64,000 bases of DNA from contig NZ_BMZM01000002.1 in assembly GCF_014652795.1 (NCBI RefSeq), forward strand, positions 186,001 through 250,000, read 5' to 3'. Positions 28,796 to 39,073 of the stretch are shown piece by piece. This DNA comes from Kushneria pakistanensis. GTDB lineage: Bacteria; Pseudomonadota; Gammaproteobacteria; Pseudomonadales; Halomonadaceae. The notes under the pieces are model-generated. The model was not told the DNA's origin. It worked only from the letters and a program-made list of their open reading frames with translations, and made no database searches. Every line of letters starts with the position of its first letter. Positions within the stretch are counted from its first letter, which is position 1. The translations under genes and the position numbers were made by a program.

Positions 28796-30490
28796 ATGGA
28801 TCTGAAACGACTTCTTTTTGTCATCCCGCTGGCCGTACTTGCCTATCTGATGATCATTCAATGGAGCAATGATCACGGGCACAACGACCGGCCCGATGAA
28901 GCGCCTCCCGCCCTGTCCCAGCAAAGCAGTGACGTTGAACCCGGTGAACAGTCGCTTGATGCGCCCGAGTCCGCCAGTGAGCGCGCCAGTGCGCCGCAGT
29001 CCGGCGACATGCCAGGCGATACTGACAGTGCCGACAATGCCAATGCTCAGAATACCCGCCTGATCAGCGTTCGCACCGATGCGCTTGATCTGCGTATCGA
29101 TCCGCGCGGTGGCGATATCGTCTATGCCGCCCTGCCGAAACATCTGCAGCGTCTTGAGTCCGATGCTCCCTTCGTACTGCTCTCCGATGACCAGCGCCGC
29201 AGCTATATCGCGCGTTCCGGACTGCAGATGGAAGGTCATCAGGGCCGAATCAACTTCAGCCCCGAGCAGACCAGCTACCAGCTGGGTGATGACCAGCAGT
29301 CCCTGCAGGTCGACATGAGCGTGACCGTCAACGGTGTGAACATCGTCAAGCGCTTCACCTTTGAGCGCGACAGCTACGCCGTCAAGGTCGACTACCTGAT
29401 CGACAACGCCTCACAGACGCCGGTCAGCGCCCGCTTTATCGGCCAGCTCGCGCGTGACAACAGCGACGACCCGACCAGCGGTGCCGGCGTGGGCATGCAT
29501 GCCTATCTGGGCGCAGCCTTCTCCTCGCCGGATGATCACTACCAGAAGGTCAGCTTCAAGGACATTCAGGAAGGCAAGTTCAATAACGCCGATGTCCGCG
29601 GCGGCTGGGTAGCGGTCATTCAGCACTACTTCACTACCGCCTGGGCGCCCAATCCGGATCAGCAGAACCTGTATTACGCCGATGTCGACCAGCGCGGTCG
29701 CAACGTGGCAGCCTTTGCCAGCCCCAGTGCTACCGTAGCGCCGGGTCAGAACGGTGATCTCTCGGCGACCCTTTATATGGGTCCCAAGGAGCACGAGCGT
29801 CTTGAAGCCGTCGCGCCGCACCTGCAGCTGACCGTCGATTTCGGCTGGCTGTGGTTTTTGGCCAACCCGCTGTTCTGGCTGCTCACGCATATCCATGCGT
29901 TGATCGGCAACTGGGGCTTCTCGATCATCCTGCTGACCGTACTGGTCAAGGCCGTCCTCTTCCCGCTCTCTGCCACCGCCTACAAGTCGATGGCCAAGAT
30001 GCGCAAGATGGGCCCCGAGATGCAGCGCATCAAGGAGCAGCACGGTGATGACCGTCAGAAGATGTCGCAGGAGATGATGAAGTTCTACCAGAAGGAGAAG
30101 ATCAATCCTCTGGGAGGCTGTCTGCCCATCGTGATCCAGATGCCGGTGTTCATCGCCCTGTACTGGATGCTGATGGAGTCGATCGAGCTGCGCCATGCGC
30201 CGTTCATGCTCTGGATTCATGACCTGTCGGCGCAGGACCCCTACTTCATCCTGCCGATCATCATGGGTCTGACCATGTTCCTGCAGCAGCAGCTCAACCC
30301 GACACCGCCGGACCCCACGCAGGCGAAGATCATGAAGATGCTGCCGATTGTCTTCACCTTCTTCTTCCTGTGGTTCCCGGCAGGCCTGGTGGTCTACTGG
30401 ATTACCAACAACCTGCTTTCGATCGCGCAGCAGTACTACATCACCAAGCGCATCGAAAAGGGTGATGGCGACAAGGAAAAGGCTGCCTGA
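28796..30490 (+). CDS. yidC: Membrane protein insertase YidC
   Basis: Inserts and folds inner-membrane proteins with or without SecYEG. The 564-residue protein has an N-terminal membrane anchor (residues 4-21), a Ser/Asp-rich linker, the large periplasmic beta-sandwich domain (about 90-330) and five C-terminal helices. The hydrophilic groove region includes LVKAVLFPLSATAYKSMAKMRKM with the conserved arginine, and NPLGGCLPIVIQMPVFIALYWML. The start at 28796 gives the standard MDLKRLLFVIPLAVLAYLM. The gene ends in a strong terminator. Confidence 0.97.
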   Translation: MDLKRLLFVIPLAVLAYLMIIQWSNDHGHNDRPDEAPPALSQQSSDVEPGEQSLDAPESASERASAPQSGDMPGDTDSADNANAQNTRLISVRTDALDLRIDPRGGDIVYAALPKHLQRLESDAPFVLLSDDQRRSYIARSGLQMEGHQGRINFSPEQTSYQLGDDQQSLQVDMSVTVNGVNIVKRFTFERDSYAVKVDYLIDNASQTPVSARFIGQLARDNSDDPTSGAGVGMHAYLGAAFSSPDDHYQKVSFKDIQEGKFNNADVRGGWVAVIQHYFTTAWAPNPDQQNLYYADVDQRGRNVAAFASPSATVAPGQNGDLSATLYMGPKEHERLEAVAPHLQLTVDFGWLWFLANPLFWLLTHIHALIGNWGFSIILLTVLVKAVLFPLSATAYKSMAKMRKMGPEMQRIKEQHGDDRQKMSQEMMKFYQKEKINPLGGCLPIVIQMPVFIALYWMLMESIELRHAPFMLWIHDLSAQDPYFILPIIMGLTMFLQQQLNPTPPDPTQAKIMKMLPIVFTFFFLWFPAGLVVYWITNNLLSIAQQYYITKRIEKGDGDKEKAA

Positions 30491-30515
30491 ACCGACAATG
30501 GTTCGAGTGCTACCC

Positions 30516-30543
30516 AAAACCCCTGCTCAGGCAGGGGTTTTTC
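30516..30543 (+). terminator. Terminator after yidC
   Basis: An 11-base arm AAAACCCCTGC pairs with GCAGGGGTTTT around the loop TCAG, followed by a T run. Confidence 0.9.
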
Positions 30544-30611
30544 TTTATCCGCCATACGTGACCAGGTTGTGACACAATAGCGCCCAGCCAAAAACACCTG
30601 CTGATCACGGA

Positions 30612-31598
30612 ATGCCCCGGGCCGTCACCATGCCAGACAGCGCTGTCATTGCCATCGAACTCTCTGCCGTCGTCGTTGCCATGGACTCGGCCACCCCTGC
30701 CGTTCTGCTTACCCATCCCGATGATCGCTGTCGCGCGCCCATGCTGCCGGCCGGCGACTTTGACCCGCGTCAGCACCGGACCTTCGAGCTGGGCCTTCGT
30801 GATCGGGTGGCCCGTCAGACCGGTCTGGCGCTGGACTACGTCGAGCAGCTCTACACCTTTGGCGATCAGGGCCGCCTCGAGTCGGACATGCCGGATCAGG
30901 AAATCACTCGCCATATCTCCATTGGCCATCTGGGACTGGTGTCGCATCGGCAGACCCTGCTTGACGAGCATGCCGTCTGGGCCAGCTGGTACGATCATTT
31001 CCCGTGGGAGGATTATCGCCATGGTCGTCCGGCAATGATCGACATGATCATCGCCCCGGCGCTGACCCGCTGGATCGACGGTAGCGAGGATACGGCCCAG
31101 CGTGATGCGCGGCGCCAGCGCGCGCAGCTGGCCTTCGGTCTGAACGGGGCCCGCTGGGTCGATACCCGGGTGCTGGAGCGCTTTGAGCTTTTATATGAAG
31201 CAGGGCTCGCGCCCGAGGCCCAGCGTCACGCCAACACCGAAGTCGTTACCACCCTGCCGGGGCAGCCGCTGATGTCCGATCACCGGCGCATTCTTGCCAC
31301 TGCCATGGACCGCCTGCGCGGCAAGCTGCGCTATCGTCCGGTCGTCTTTGACCTGCTGCCCGAACACTTCACCCTGTCCCAGTTGCAGCTGACCATCGAG
31401 GCGATCATCGGCTGTCGCCTGCACAAGCAGAACTTTCGCCGCGCGCTGGATCGCACCGGACTGGTCGTGCCCACGGGCGCGGTCGACACCACCACCGGCG
31501 GTCGTCCGGCCGAGCGCTTTCGCTTTTGTCGCGAGCAGTGGCGCCAGCAGATGGCGCCGGGCGTGCAGACGCCGCTGGCGCACAGCGAGTATCAGTAG
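30612..31598 (+). CDS. Nudix-fold winged-helix regulator (NrtR-like)
   Basis: A 328-residue protein with an N-terminal Nudix-like domain and a C-terminal winged helix of the NrtR type (LPEHFTLSQLQLTIEAIIG, HKQNFRRALDRTGLVVPTG, GRPAERFRF). In the Nudix box the catalytic glutamates are gone: the segment reads LRDRVARQTGL where active enzymes have REUxEE, so it is expected to sense a nucleotide-like ligand, not cleave it. NrtR proteins control NAD metabolism, but no NAD genes are adjacent; pgm lies downstream, and sugar metabolism is another possible target. A second ATG at 30630 is a possible start. Confidence 0.8.
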   Translation: MPRAVTMPDSAVIAIELSAVVVAMDSATPAVLLTHPDDRCRAPMLPAGDFDPRQHRTFELGLRDRVARQTGLALDYVEQLYTFGDQGRLESDMPDQEITRHISIGHLGLVSHRQTLLDEHAVWASWYDHFPWEDYRHGRPAMIDMIIAPALTRWIDGSEDTAQRDARRQRAQLAFGLNGARWVDTRVLERFELLYEAGLAPEAQRHANTEVVTTLPGQPLMSDHRRILATAMDRLRGKLRYRPVVFDLLPEHFTLSQLQLTIEAIIGCRLHKQNFRRALDRTGLVVPTGAVDTTTGGRPAERFRFCREQWRQQMAPGVQTPLAHSEYQ

Positions 31599-31692
31599 CC
31601 CGGCAACTCACAAAAAGGCACAGAGGCACCCTCGCCCCGCCTGCTAGAATGGCGTCAATATTCTGTCGCCACGCTTCTCAAAGGATGAAGAG

Positions 31693-33357
31693 ATGAGCAT
31701 CGATCCCCATGCAGGGCAGCAGCCCGACGAGCACCGCCTCGCCCACCTGCCGCGTCTGGTGTCGCGCTACTACAGCGAGCGCCCCGATGTGACGGATCCC
31801 GCCCAGCAGGTATCCTTTGGTACGTCCGGTCATCGCGGCTCATCGCTGAAAACCAGCTTCAACGAGTGGCACATCCTGGCCACCACCCAGGCGATCTGTG
31901 ACTATCGTCGCGAGCAGGGCATCACCGGGCCGCTGTTTATCGGCATGGACACCCATGCGCTGTCCGAGCCGGCCTTTGTCTCGGCGCTCGAAGTGCTGGC
32001 CGCCAACGGTGTCGAAACTCGCATCGACGCCGGCTGCGAGGAAACGGGCGGCGAGCCGGGCTATACCCCCACGCCGGCGCTGTCGAATGCGATCCTCAAC
32101 CATAACCGCGATCGCACCAGCGATCTGGCCGACGGCATCGTGATTACGCCGTCGCACAACCCGCCGGTGGATGGCGGCTTCAAGTACAACCCCACCAACG
32201 GCGGTCCGGCCGATACCGGCATCACCAAATGGATTCAGGAGCGCGCCAACGCGCTGCTCTCCAGTGAGCTCGAGGGCGTCAAGCGCGTCAGCTATGCCCA
32301 GGCGCTGGCCGCACCGACCACACAGCGCTTTGATTTCATTGAAAGCTACGTTTCGGGCCTTGAGAAGGTCATCGACATGGCCGCGATCCGGGACTCCGGT
32401 CTCACCTTCGGCGTTGACCCGCTGGGCGGCGCCGGTGTGCACTACTGGACGCGCATCGCAAAGCGCTACCATCTGCCGCTGGAAGTGATCTCCACCACCG
32501 TGGACCCGACCTTTCGCTTCATGCGGCTGGACTGGGACGGCAAGATCCGCATGGACTGCTCCTCACCGCACGCCATGGCCGGTCTGATCGAGAACAAGGA
32601 TCGCTTTGACGTCTCCTTTGCCTGCGATACTGACCATGACCGTCATGGCATCGTCGCCCGTTCCACGGGTCTTCTGAACCCCAACCACTATCTGGCGGTG
32701 GCGATCGAGTATCTCTTTACCCATCGCCCCCAGTGGGGCGACAGCGCCGCCATCGGCAAGACGCTGGTGTCGTCATCAATGATCGACCGCGTCGCCGACG
32801 GTATTGGCAAGACCGTGGTCGAGGTACCGGTGGGCTTCAAGTGGTTCGTTGATGGCCTGATGGACGGCAGCCTTGGCTTTGGCGGTGAGGAATCCGCCGG
32901 TGCCTCGTTTCTGACGTTTGACGGCCAGCCCTGGTCGACCGACAAGGACGGCATCATTCTCGGCCTGCTGGCGGCGGAAATGACCGCCGTAACCGGCAAG
33001 GACCCGGGCGAGCGCTACCAGGCGCTGACCGAGCGCTTCGGCGCCCCGGTCTACGCCCGTGTGGATGCCCCGGCCGACCGCGACCAGAAAGCGCGCCTGG
33101 GCAAGCTCTCTCCCGAGCAGGTCACGGCGTCAGAACTTGCCGGTCATCCGATCACCCGCAAGCTCACCGAAGCGCCCGGCAACGGCGCCGCCATCGGCGG
33201 GCTCAAGGTGGAAACCGATGCCGGCTGGTTCGCCGCCCGCCCCTCGGGCACCGAGGACGTCTACAAGATCTATGCCGAGAGCTTTGAAGGCGAAGAGCAC
33301 CTCAAGCGCATTCAGGAAGAAGCCAAGGCGCTGGTGGATGGCGTGCTCAAGGGCTGA
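31693..33357 (+). CDS. pgm: Phosphoglucomutase
   Basis: Interconverts glucose 1-phosphate and glucose 6-phosphate, supplying UDP-glucose for LPS, exopolysaccharide and trehalose. The 554-residue alpha-D-phosphohexomutase has [12 protein letters not shown] near the N-terminus, the phosphoserine loop TPSHNPP with Ser154, the metal loop [19 protein letters not shown] (sugar-binding) and the phosphate-binding [16 protein letters not shown]. It is the E. coli Pgm type. GAAGAG precedes the ATG, and a perfect terminator follows. Confidence 0.96.
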   Translation: MSIDPHAGQQPDEHRLAHLPRLVSRYYSERPDVTDPAQQVSFGTSGHRGSSLKTSFNEWHILATTQAICDYRREQGITGPLFIGMDTHALSEPAFVSALEVLAANGVETRIDAGCEETGGEPGYTPTPALSNAILNHNRDRTSDLADGIVITPSHNPPVDGGFKYNPTNGGPADTGITKWIQERANALLSSELEGVKRVSYAQALAAPTTQRFDFIESYVSGLEKVIDMAAIRDSGLTFGVDPLGGAGVHYWTRIAKRYHLPLEVISTTVDPTFRFMRLDWDGKIRMDCSSPHAMAGLIENKDRFDVSFACDTDHDRHGIVARSTGLLNPNHYLAVAIEYLFTHRPQWGDSAAIGKTLVSSSMIDRVADGIGKTVVEVPVGFKWFVDGLMDGSLGFGGEESAGASFLTFDGQPWSTDKDGIILGLLAAEMTAVTGKDPGERYQALTERFGAPVYARVDAPADRDQKARLGKLSPEQVTASELAGHPITRKLTEAPGNGAAIGGLKVETDAGWFAARPSGTEDVYKIYAESFEGEEHLKRIQEEAKALVDGVLKG

Positions 33358-33379
33358 TCCCTCTAGGTGAGACAGCATA

Positions 33380-33407
33380 AAAAAGGCCGGCAATTGCCGG
33401 CCTTTTT
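33380..33407. terminator. Bidirectional terminator after pgm
   Basis: A fully palindromic 28-base element: AAAAAGGCCGGCAA pairs with its exact complement, leaving A and T tracts on both ends. It lies between the convergent pgm and flavin reductase genes. Confidence 0.92.
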
Positions 33408-33439
33408 GCGTTTTCCTGATGGCCTGTTGACCCCTGCCA

Positions 33440-34072
33440 CTATTGACCAGAGTTGTCCGGGCGTTCCATTTCAAAGCGCACGCTGTCATGGATGGTGTAG
33501 TAGGTCGCGGGCCCGCCGGCGCGCATGATCGGCTCGGCAGCAGCGGTCTGGTAGATACCGTCCGTCAGCAGGTGTTGATCGATATGCACGCCGACCACCT
33601 CGCCCAGCACCAGCCAGTTATCGAGCGTCTCACCGTTGGCGGATTCCAGCTGAATCAGCTGGGTCAGGCGACACTCGAACGACACCGGCGCCTCCAGCAC
33701 CCGCGGCACCTTCACCACATTTGAGGCCGCCGGCGTCAGCCCGGCCAGGGCAAACTCATCCACCTCACTGCCGACGCTGGCGCTTGAGGTGTTCATTTTC
33801 TCGGCAAGTGCACGCGTGGCCAGATGCCAGCAGAACTCGCCGGTGGCCTCGATGTTGGCCACGCTGTCCTTCCAGCCGGAACTGGCAAAGCCAATGATCG
33901 GCGGCGCCGCACAGAAGGCGTTGAAGAAGCTGTAGGGCGCCAGGTTGAGCCGGCCCTGCTCACTCTGCGAGGAGACCCAGCCGATCGGGCGCGGTGCGAT
34001 GATCGCCTTGAAGGGATCGTGCGGCAGGCCGTGGCCCTTGCGCGGCTCGTAGAAGTGGAACTGGTCGGTCAT
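33440..34072 (-). CDS. Flavin reductase-like, FMN-binding split-barrel protein
   Basis: A 210-residue protein of the flavin reductase-like family. It has the FMN-binding pattern PRPIGWVSSQSEQGRLNLAPYSFFNAFCAAPPIIGFAS near residues 25-65, followed by KDSVANIEATGEFCWHLAT. Members act as flavin reductases or as flavoproteins of unknown substrate. The start at 34072 is preceded by CGGAG; the longer frame adds non-homologous residues. It is a single gene, transcribed toward pgm. Confidence 0.88.
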   Translation of the reverse strand: MTDQFHFYEPRKGHGLPHDPFKAIIAPRPIGWVSSQSEQGRLNLAPYSFFNAFCAAPPIIGFASSGWKDSVANIEATGEFCWHLATRALAEKMNTSSASVGSEVDEFALAGLTPAASNVVKVPRVLEAPVSFECRLTQLIQLESANGETLDNWLVLGEVVGVHIDQHLLTDGIYQTAAAEPIMRAGGPATYYTIHDSVRFEMERPDNSGQ

Positions 34073-34255
34073 TGAAGTGCTCCGGCATGGCAATATTGAT
34101 AGTCTGCGAACCACTATAGCAACCAGCGGGACTATCAACAGAATCCATCAACCGACCACGTCGACCGACGCTTGCAGCGTTTGGTCCCAGCGCTGACAAT
34201 CGGCGCCATATCATTCATGCCGCCCTTGCCGGCTTCTTACCCTTTCGGAACGCTC

Positions 34256-35617
34256 ATGCTCGATCAGGACACCATCAGTGCGCTGGCTACCCCGCCCGGT
34301 CGCGGCGGCGTCGGCATCATTCGCCTGTCCGGCGCCAGAACCGCAGACATCGCCCGCGCCATGCTCGGGTTTGATCCCGAACCGCGCCGGGCCCACTACG
34401 GTCCCTTTCTGGGCGCTGACGGTCAGGTGCTCGATGAAGGCATCGCGCTCTGGTTTCCGGGGCCGAACTCCTTTACCGGTGAGGACGTGCTGGAGCTGCA
34501 GGGCCACGGCGGCCCGGTCATCATGGACTGGCTTTTAGAGCGCACCGTGGCACTCGGCGCCCGTCTGGCCCGCCCGGGCGAGTTCTCCGAGCGCGCCTTT
34601 TTAAACGACAAGCTCGATCTTGCCCAGGCCGAGGCGATCGCTGATCTGATCGATGCCAGCTCCCGTGCCGCGGCTGAAAACGCCCTGCACTCGCTGCAGG
34701 GTGAATTCTCGGTACGCATACAGGCGCTGGTCCAGCGCCTCATTGAACTGCGCATCTTTGTGGAAGCCGCCATCGACTTCCCCGAAGAAGAGATCGACTT
34801 TCTCGGCGATGGCCGGGTGGCCGAAATGCTCGCAGGCGTTCGGGAAAGCCTGGCCGAGGTGCGTGCCAGCGCCGCCCAGGGGGCACTCATGCGCGAGGGC
34901 ATGAGCGTGGTCATTGCCGGGCGCCCCAACGCCGGCAAATCGAGTCTTCTGAATGCCCTGACCGAACGCGAGACTGCAATCGTCACCGACATCGCCGGCA
35001 CCACTCGTGACGTGCTGCGCGAGCACATTCATCTTGACGGCATGCCGCTGCACATCATCGACACTGCCGGCCTTCGCGACACACCGGACGCGGTCGAAAA
35101 AATCGGCGTGCAACGCGCCTGGGCAGAGATCGAAAAGGCCGACCGGGTGCTGCTGATGGTCGACAGCCGCGAGAGCGACACGCTCGACCCGATGGCGATC
35201 TGGCCCGAATTCGTTGAGCGCCTGCCCGACCCGTCCAGGCTGACGCTGGTGCGCAACAAGATTGATGAAAGCGGGGAAACGGATAAGCCCGATTTTGATA
35301 CCACACCGCCTGTGATCCGCCTGTCCGCCACGACCGGCGCCGGCATCGATCATTTAAAGGCGCACCTGAAGGCTGTCATGGGCTATCAGTCCACCAGCGA
35401 GGGGCGTTTTTCTGCCCGTCGGCGCCATCTTGACGCGCTGGACCGCGCCGGTCAGGCGCTCACCCACGGCGCGGATCAGCTCGCCGGTGCCGGCGCCGGC
35501 GAACTGCTGGCGGAAGACCTGCGCGCCGCTCAGGACGCGCTGGGTGAGATCACCGGCGAGTTCACCGCCGATGAGCTTTTGGGCGAGATCTTCGGGAGTT
35601 TCTGTATCGGCAAGTAG
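34256..35617 (+). CDS. mnmE: tRNA modification GTPase MnmE
   Basis: Works with MnmG to make the 5-carboxymethylaminomethyl group on wobble uridine 34 of several tRNAs. The 453-residue protein has the N-terminal formyl-THF-binding domain ([21 protein letters not shown]), an inserted G domain with GRPNAGKS at 222-229, [14 protein letters not shown] and NKID, and the C-terminal FCIGK with the essential cysteine. The start at 34256 matches the E. coli N-terminus. Its partner gene mnmG lies 28 kb away at the right edge, not adjacent as in many relatives. Confidence 0.97.
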   Translation: MLDQDTISALATPPGRGGVGIIRLSGARTADIARAMLGFDPEPRRAHYGPFLGADGQVLDEGIALWFPGPNSFTGEDVLELQGHGGPVIMDWLLERTVALGARLARPGEFSERAFLNDKLDLAQAEAIADLIDASSRAAAENALHSLQGEFSVRIQALVQRLIELRIFVEAAIDFPEEEIDFLGDGRVAEMLAGVRESLAEVRASAAQGALMREGMSVVIAGRPNAGKSSLLNALTERETAIVTDIAGTTRDVLREHIHLDGMPLHIIDTAGLRDTPDAVEKIGVQRAWAEIEKADRVLLMVDSRESDTLDPMAIWPEFVERLPDPSRLTLVRNKIDESGETDKPDFDTTPPVIRLSATTGAGIDHLKAHLKAVMGYQSTSEGRFSARRRHLDALDRAGQALTHGADQLAGAGAGELLAEDLRAAQDALGEITGEFTADELLGEIFGSFCIGK

Positions 35618-35727
35618 GTTTCACCGCGGACAATGTGGCGACCTGCACGGCACCTCGGCCATCATATCGTTGGCATGGATCAATATAATGCCGGGGTGTG
35701 GACCCAATTCCAGACAAGAGAGCCGTT

Positions 35728-36624
35728 ATGCCGCTTGATAGTGTGATCGACCCGCGAGAACCCTTTCTTGATTACATTGTGCTGGATGTCTTTACCGACA
35801 CGCCCTTTCAGGGCAATCCCCTGGCCGTCTTCCCTGAAGCCGGCGCGCTGTGCACCAGCGTCATGCAGCGCATCGCCCGCGAGTTCAATCTGTCGGAGAC
35901 GGTGTTCATGACCGCTACCGCCATGCCGGGCATTTTCGATCTGCGCATTTTTACCCCGCACCAGGAGCTGCCCTTTGCGGGTCATCCCACCATCGGCGCG
36001 GCGTGGCTGTTGCGCAGGATCGGCTGGCATGACGATCAGACACCGCTGATCCTGCGTGAAAAGGCAGGCGAGGTGCCCATTCGCTTTGACGGCGAACACG
36101 CCTGGCTCAGTACCCCTCAACCGCTGAGCATTGCGCCGTCGACGCTGACGCGCGCGACCGCAGCAAGCCTGCTGGGGCTGTCACCGGAGAGTATCATCGA
36201 CGACCCGGTCGTCGGCGCCTCCTGCGGCACGCCCTTTCACCTGATCGGTCTGTCATCCGTTGATACGCTGGGGGACGTTCAGGCCAACCCTTCCCTGCTG
36301 CCGGCAGCACTGAAAGCCGAACACGGCGCCAATCTCTACCTGTACGTTCAGGAGAGTGCGAGCACCGTTCGGGCGCGCAAGCTTCGCATCAATGATCAGG
36401 TGGTAGAAGACCCGGCCACCGGCAGCGCCGCGGCACCGCTGGCTGGTTATCTGGCGCTGCAGTCACACGAGACCGGGACACTGGAGTATACGATCACTCA
36501 GGGCATCGAGATGAGCCGTCCCAGCCGCATTGGAGTACTGGTCGAAAAAGCCGAACAGAGGGTCACGGCCCTCCATGTCGGCGGAACGGCCGTGGTGATC
36601 AGTGAAGGCCGGCTGCGCCTTTAA
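35728..36624 (+). CDS. PhzF family isomerase-like protein
   Basis: A 298-residue protein with the PhzF fold (two diaminopimelate-epimerase-like halves). Seen: YIVLDVFTDTPFQGNPLAVFP, the catalytic-type glutamate in FNLSETVFM, FTPHQELPFAGHPTIGAAWLL, and DPATGSAAAPLAGYLA in the C-terminal half. No phenazine genes are near, so a phenazine role is unlikely; most family members have unknown substrates. The start at 35728 follows AAGAGAG; ten codons of the longer frame are discarded. It converges on an MFS transporter. Confidence 0.88.
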   Translation: MPLDSVIDPREPFLDYIVLDVFTDTPFQGNPLAVFPEAGALCTSVMQRIAREFNLSETVFMTATAMPGIFDLRIFTPHQELPFAGHPTIGAAWLLRRIGWHDDQTPLILREKAGEVPIRFDGEHAWLSTPQPLSIAPSTLTRATAASLLGLSPESIIDDPVVGASCGTPFHLIGLSSVDTLGDVQANPSLLPAALKAEHGANLYLYVQESASTVRARKLRINDQVVEDPATGSAAAPLAGYLALQSHETGTLEYTITQGIEMSRPSRIGVLVEKAEQRVTALHVGGTAVVISEGRLRL

Positions 36625-36648
36625 AACACGAAAGGCGCCTGCGGCGTC

Positions 36649-37818
36649 TCAGGCCGCCTGCAACCGCCGTTCCTGACGATGTGCCAATATCCAGATCGCA
36701 AGACCGCCCAGCGCCAGCAGACAGCCCACCACCCCGGTCGAGCGAAAGCCGAAGCCCATGGCAAGCGACAGGCCGGCAAGCCAGGGGCCGAGCGCATTGG
36801 CCATGTTGAAGGCCACATGATTGAGCGCGGCCGCCATGTTCTGTGCCTCGCCGGCCACGTCCATCAGCCGGGTCTGCAAAATGGTGCCCAGCGCACCGCC
36901 AATGCCGATACAGAACACATCGATAGTGACCAGCCACGCATTCCCCGCCACCAGCGGAAAGGCTCCCAGCGCCACCGCACTCCAGATCAAAAGTCCGCCG
37001 GCCGTAGGCATCAGGGCGCGGTCAGCAAAGCGCGGTACGACGATATTGCCGATCGTCATGCCCAGACCGAAAACGGCCAGCACCAGCGGAATGGTGGCAG
37101 AGGTCATCTGCGTGATGCTGTCCAGCGTCGAGGTAAGATAGGTATAGACCGAGAACATGCCGCCGAAACCGACGGCGCCGATGGCCAGCGTCAGCAGTAC
37201 GGCACCGTTTTTCAGCGCCCGCAGCTCGCCCTTGGCGCTGCGCTCGCTGGCCACGCCCGTTCTGGGCGCAAACAGGGCAATCATGACCATCGTCGCCAGT
37301 GCCAAGGCAGCGACCAGCCAGTAGCCCCAGCGCCAGCCCACCGCATGGCCCAGCCAGGTGGCCATCGGTACGCCAACGATCGTGGCCACCGTCAGTCCCA
37401 GCATGACCATGCCGATGGCACGCGTGCGTTTGCCACTGGTGACCACCGAGGCGGCCATCAGCGCCGCCAGCCCGAAATAGGCGCCGTGTGGCAGGCCACT
37501 GAGAAACCGGAACACCATCAGCGAGCCATAGCTCTGCGCCAGCGCACTCAGGACGTGGCCGAGCGCAAACAGGCCCATGAGCATCAAAAGCAGCCATTTG
37601 CGATCGATACGCGCGGCCAGTACGGTAATCACCGGCGCGCCGATGACCACGCCCAGCGCATAGGCACTGATGATGTGACTGGCCGTGGACGCATTGATCT
37701 GCATGTCCTGCTGGATAAAGGGCAGCAGGCTCATGCTGGCAAACTCGGTCGTGCCGATGGCAAAGCCACCGGTCGCCAGTGCCAGCAGCACCAGCAGGGG
37801 ATGGGTATGACGAACCAT
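36649..37818 (-). CDS. MFS efflux transporter (AraJ/YdhP-like)
   Basis: A 389-residue major-facilitator protein with twelve predicted helices. The N-terminus LLVLLALATGGFAIGTTEFASMSLLP is typical of the arabinose-efflux/AraJ drug:H+ antiporter group. RFLSGLPHGAYFGLAA and GLTVATIVGVPMATWLG (antiporter motif C-like) follow. It probably exports drugs or sugars; the substrate is unknown. The ATG at 37818 is better placed after CGAGG than the GTG four codons upstream. Confidence 0.88.
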   Translation of the reverse strand: MVRHTHPLLVLLALATGGFAIGTTEFASMSLLPFIQQDMQINASTASHIISAYALGVVIGAPVITVLAARIDRKWLLLMLMGLFALGHVLSALAQSYGSLMVFRFLSGLPHGAYFGLAALMAASVVTSGKRTRAIGMVMLGLTVATIVGVPMATWLGHAVGWRWGYWLVAALALATMVMIALFAPRTGVASERSAKGELRALKNGAVLLTLAIGAVGFGGMFSVYTYLTSTLDSITQMTSATIPLVLAVFGLGMTIGNIVVPRFADRALMPTAGGLLIWSAVALGAFPLVAGNAWLVTIDVFCIGIGGALGTILQTRLMDVAGEAQNMAAALNHVAFNMANALGPWLAGLSLAMGFGFRSTGVVGCLLALGGLAIWILAHRQERRLQAA

Positions 37819-37984
37819 GATGCCTCGCACGTTAAAAAAAGCCGATACTCATCGCACGTGCCCAAAAGGGCCGTGCCATGAGGCATCGCGTATATGAAAC
37901 AGGGGATCGGATCCACCGGTAGCGGCCCGTGGATCGCCAACGGCTATACTGCCGAAACGTTAAACCGGACCGGGATTTTAGACT

Positions 37985-39046
37985 ATGGTCGAAGCCTCAC
38001 GCCACGGCGAATACAAGGTCCCCGGCGGCAAGCTGCTGGTGGCCGATATCACCACCGACAGCGGTCGACTCGCCTCGGTGCGCCTGTCGGGCGATTTCTT
38101 TCTTGAACCCGATGAGGCACTCGATGCCATCAATCAGGCGCTGGTGGGTACAAGCGTTGCCGCCAGCGCCGAAGAACTGACCGAGCGGGTGCGTCAGGCC
38201 CTGCCGGAGGGCACCGTCATGGTGGGTCTTTCAGCCCCGGCAGTAGCCAGCGTAGTCCGCCGGGCGCTGGCCAGAAGCTCGGACTGGCGCGATCACGGTT
38301 TTGGCCTGATCCATCGCCCGCCGGAGCCCCCGGCCCTGCACATGGCCCTTGATGAGGTGCTGACCCGCGAGGTCGCCGAAGGCCGGCGCGGCCCGACGCT
38401 GCGGGTCTGGGAGTGGGACCGCCCGGCCGTGATCATCGGCAGCTTTCAGTCGCTGTCCAACGAGATCGATCTGGACGCCGCCCGTGATCTCGACATCGAG
38501 GTTGTGCGGCGCATCAGCGGCGGCGGCGCGATGTTCGTGGAGCCGGGCAACACCATTACCTGGTCGCTGATCGTGCCGGAGACGCTGGTCGAGGGGCTGT
38601 CATTTGTCGAAAGCTACGCCTTTCTCGACGACTGGGTGATTCAGGCGCTGGGCGACATGGGCATTCATGCCTGGTATGTGCCCATCAACGACATTACCTC
38701 GGAAGGCGGCAAGATCGCCGGTGCTGCGCAAAAGCGCCTGAACGGCGCGGTGCTGCATCACGTCACCATGGCCTATGACATCAACGCCGAGCGCCTGACG
38801 AAGGTGTTGCGCATTGGCCGGGAAAAGCTCTCCGACAAGGGCATCGCCAGCGCCGGCAAGCGGGTCGATCCGCTGCGACGCCAGACCGGCCTGTCGCGCG
38901 AGGCCATTATCGAGCGCATGGCGGCCTCTTTTGGAGAGCGCTTTACGCTCACCCCTGATGACGTCCGCCCCGAGGAACTGGCCGCTGCGCAGGCGCTGGC
39001 CGAATCGAAGTTTCAGGACGAGGCGTGGCTGACCCGCGTGCCCTGA
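37985..39046 (+). CDS. Lipoate-protein ligase-like protein with permuted domains
   Basis: A 353-residue protein in two parts. Residues 1-95 look like the small accessory domain normally at the C-terminus of lipoate ligases (GKLLVADITTDSGRLASVRLSGDFFLEPDEALDAI). Residues about 100-345 are the catalytic LplA/LipB fold: WDRPAVIIGSFQ, RRISGGGAMFVEPGNTITW with the Gly-rich lipoyl-AMP loop, and GGKIAGAAQKR with the catalytic-type lysine. It probably attaches scavenged lipoate, or another acyl group, to E2/GcvH domains. No adjacent gene indicates a specific target. Confidence 0.82.
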   Translation: MVEASRHGEYKVPGGKLLVADITTDSGRLASVRLSGDFFLEPDEALDAINQALVGTSVAASAEELTERVRQALPEGTVMVGLSAPAVASVVRRALARSSDWRDHGFGLIHRPPEPPALHMALDEVLTREVAEGRRGPTLRVWEWDRPAVIIGSFQSLSNEIDLDAARDLDIEVVRRISGGGAMFVEPGNTITWSLIVPETLVEGLSFVESYAFLDDWVIQALGDMGIHAWYVPINDITSEGGKIAGAAQKRLNGAVLHHVTMAYDINAERLTKVLRIGREKLSDKGIASAGKRVDPLRRQTGLSREAIIERMAASFGERFTLTPDDVRPEELAAAQALAESKFQDEAWLTRVP

Positions 39047-39073
39047 AGGAGCAGGGCAGCCAGAAACGCCGGC

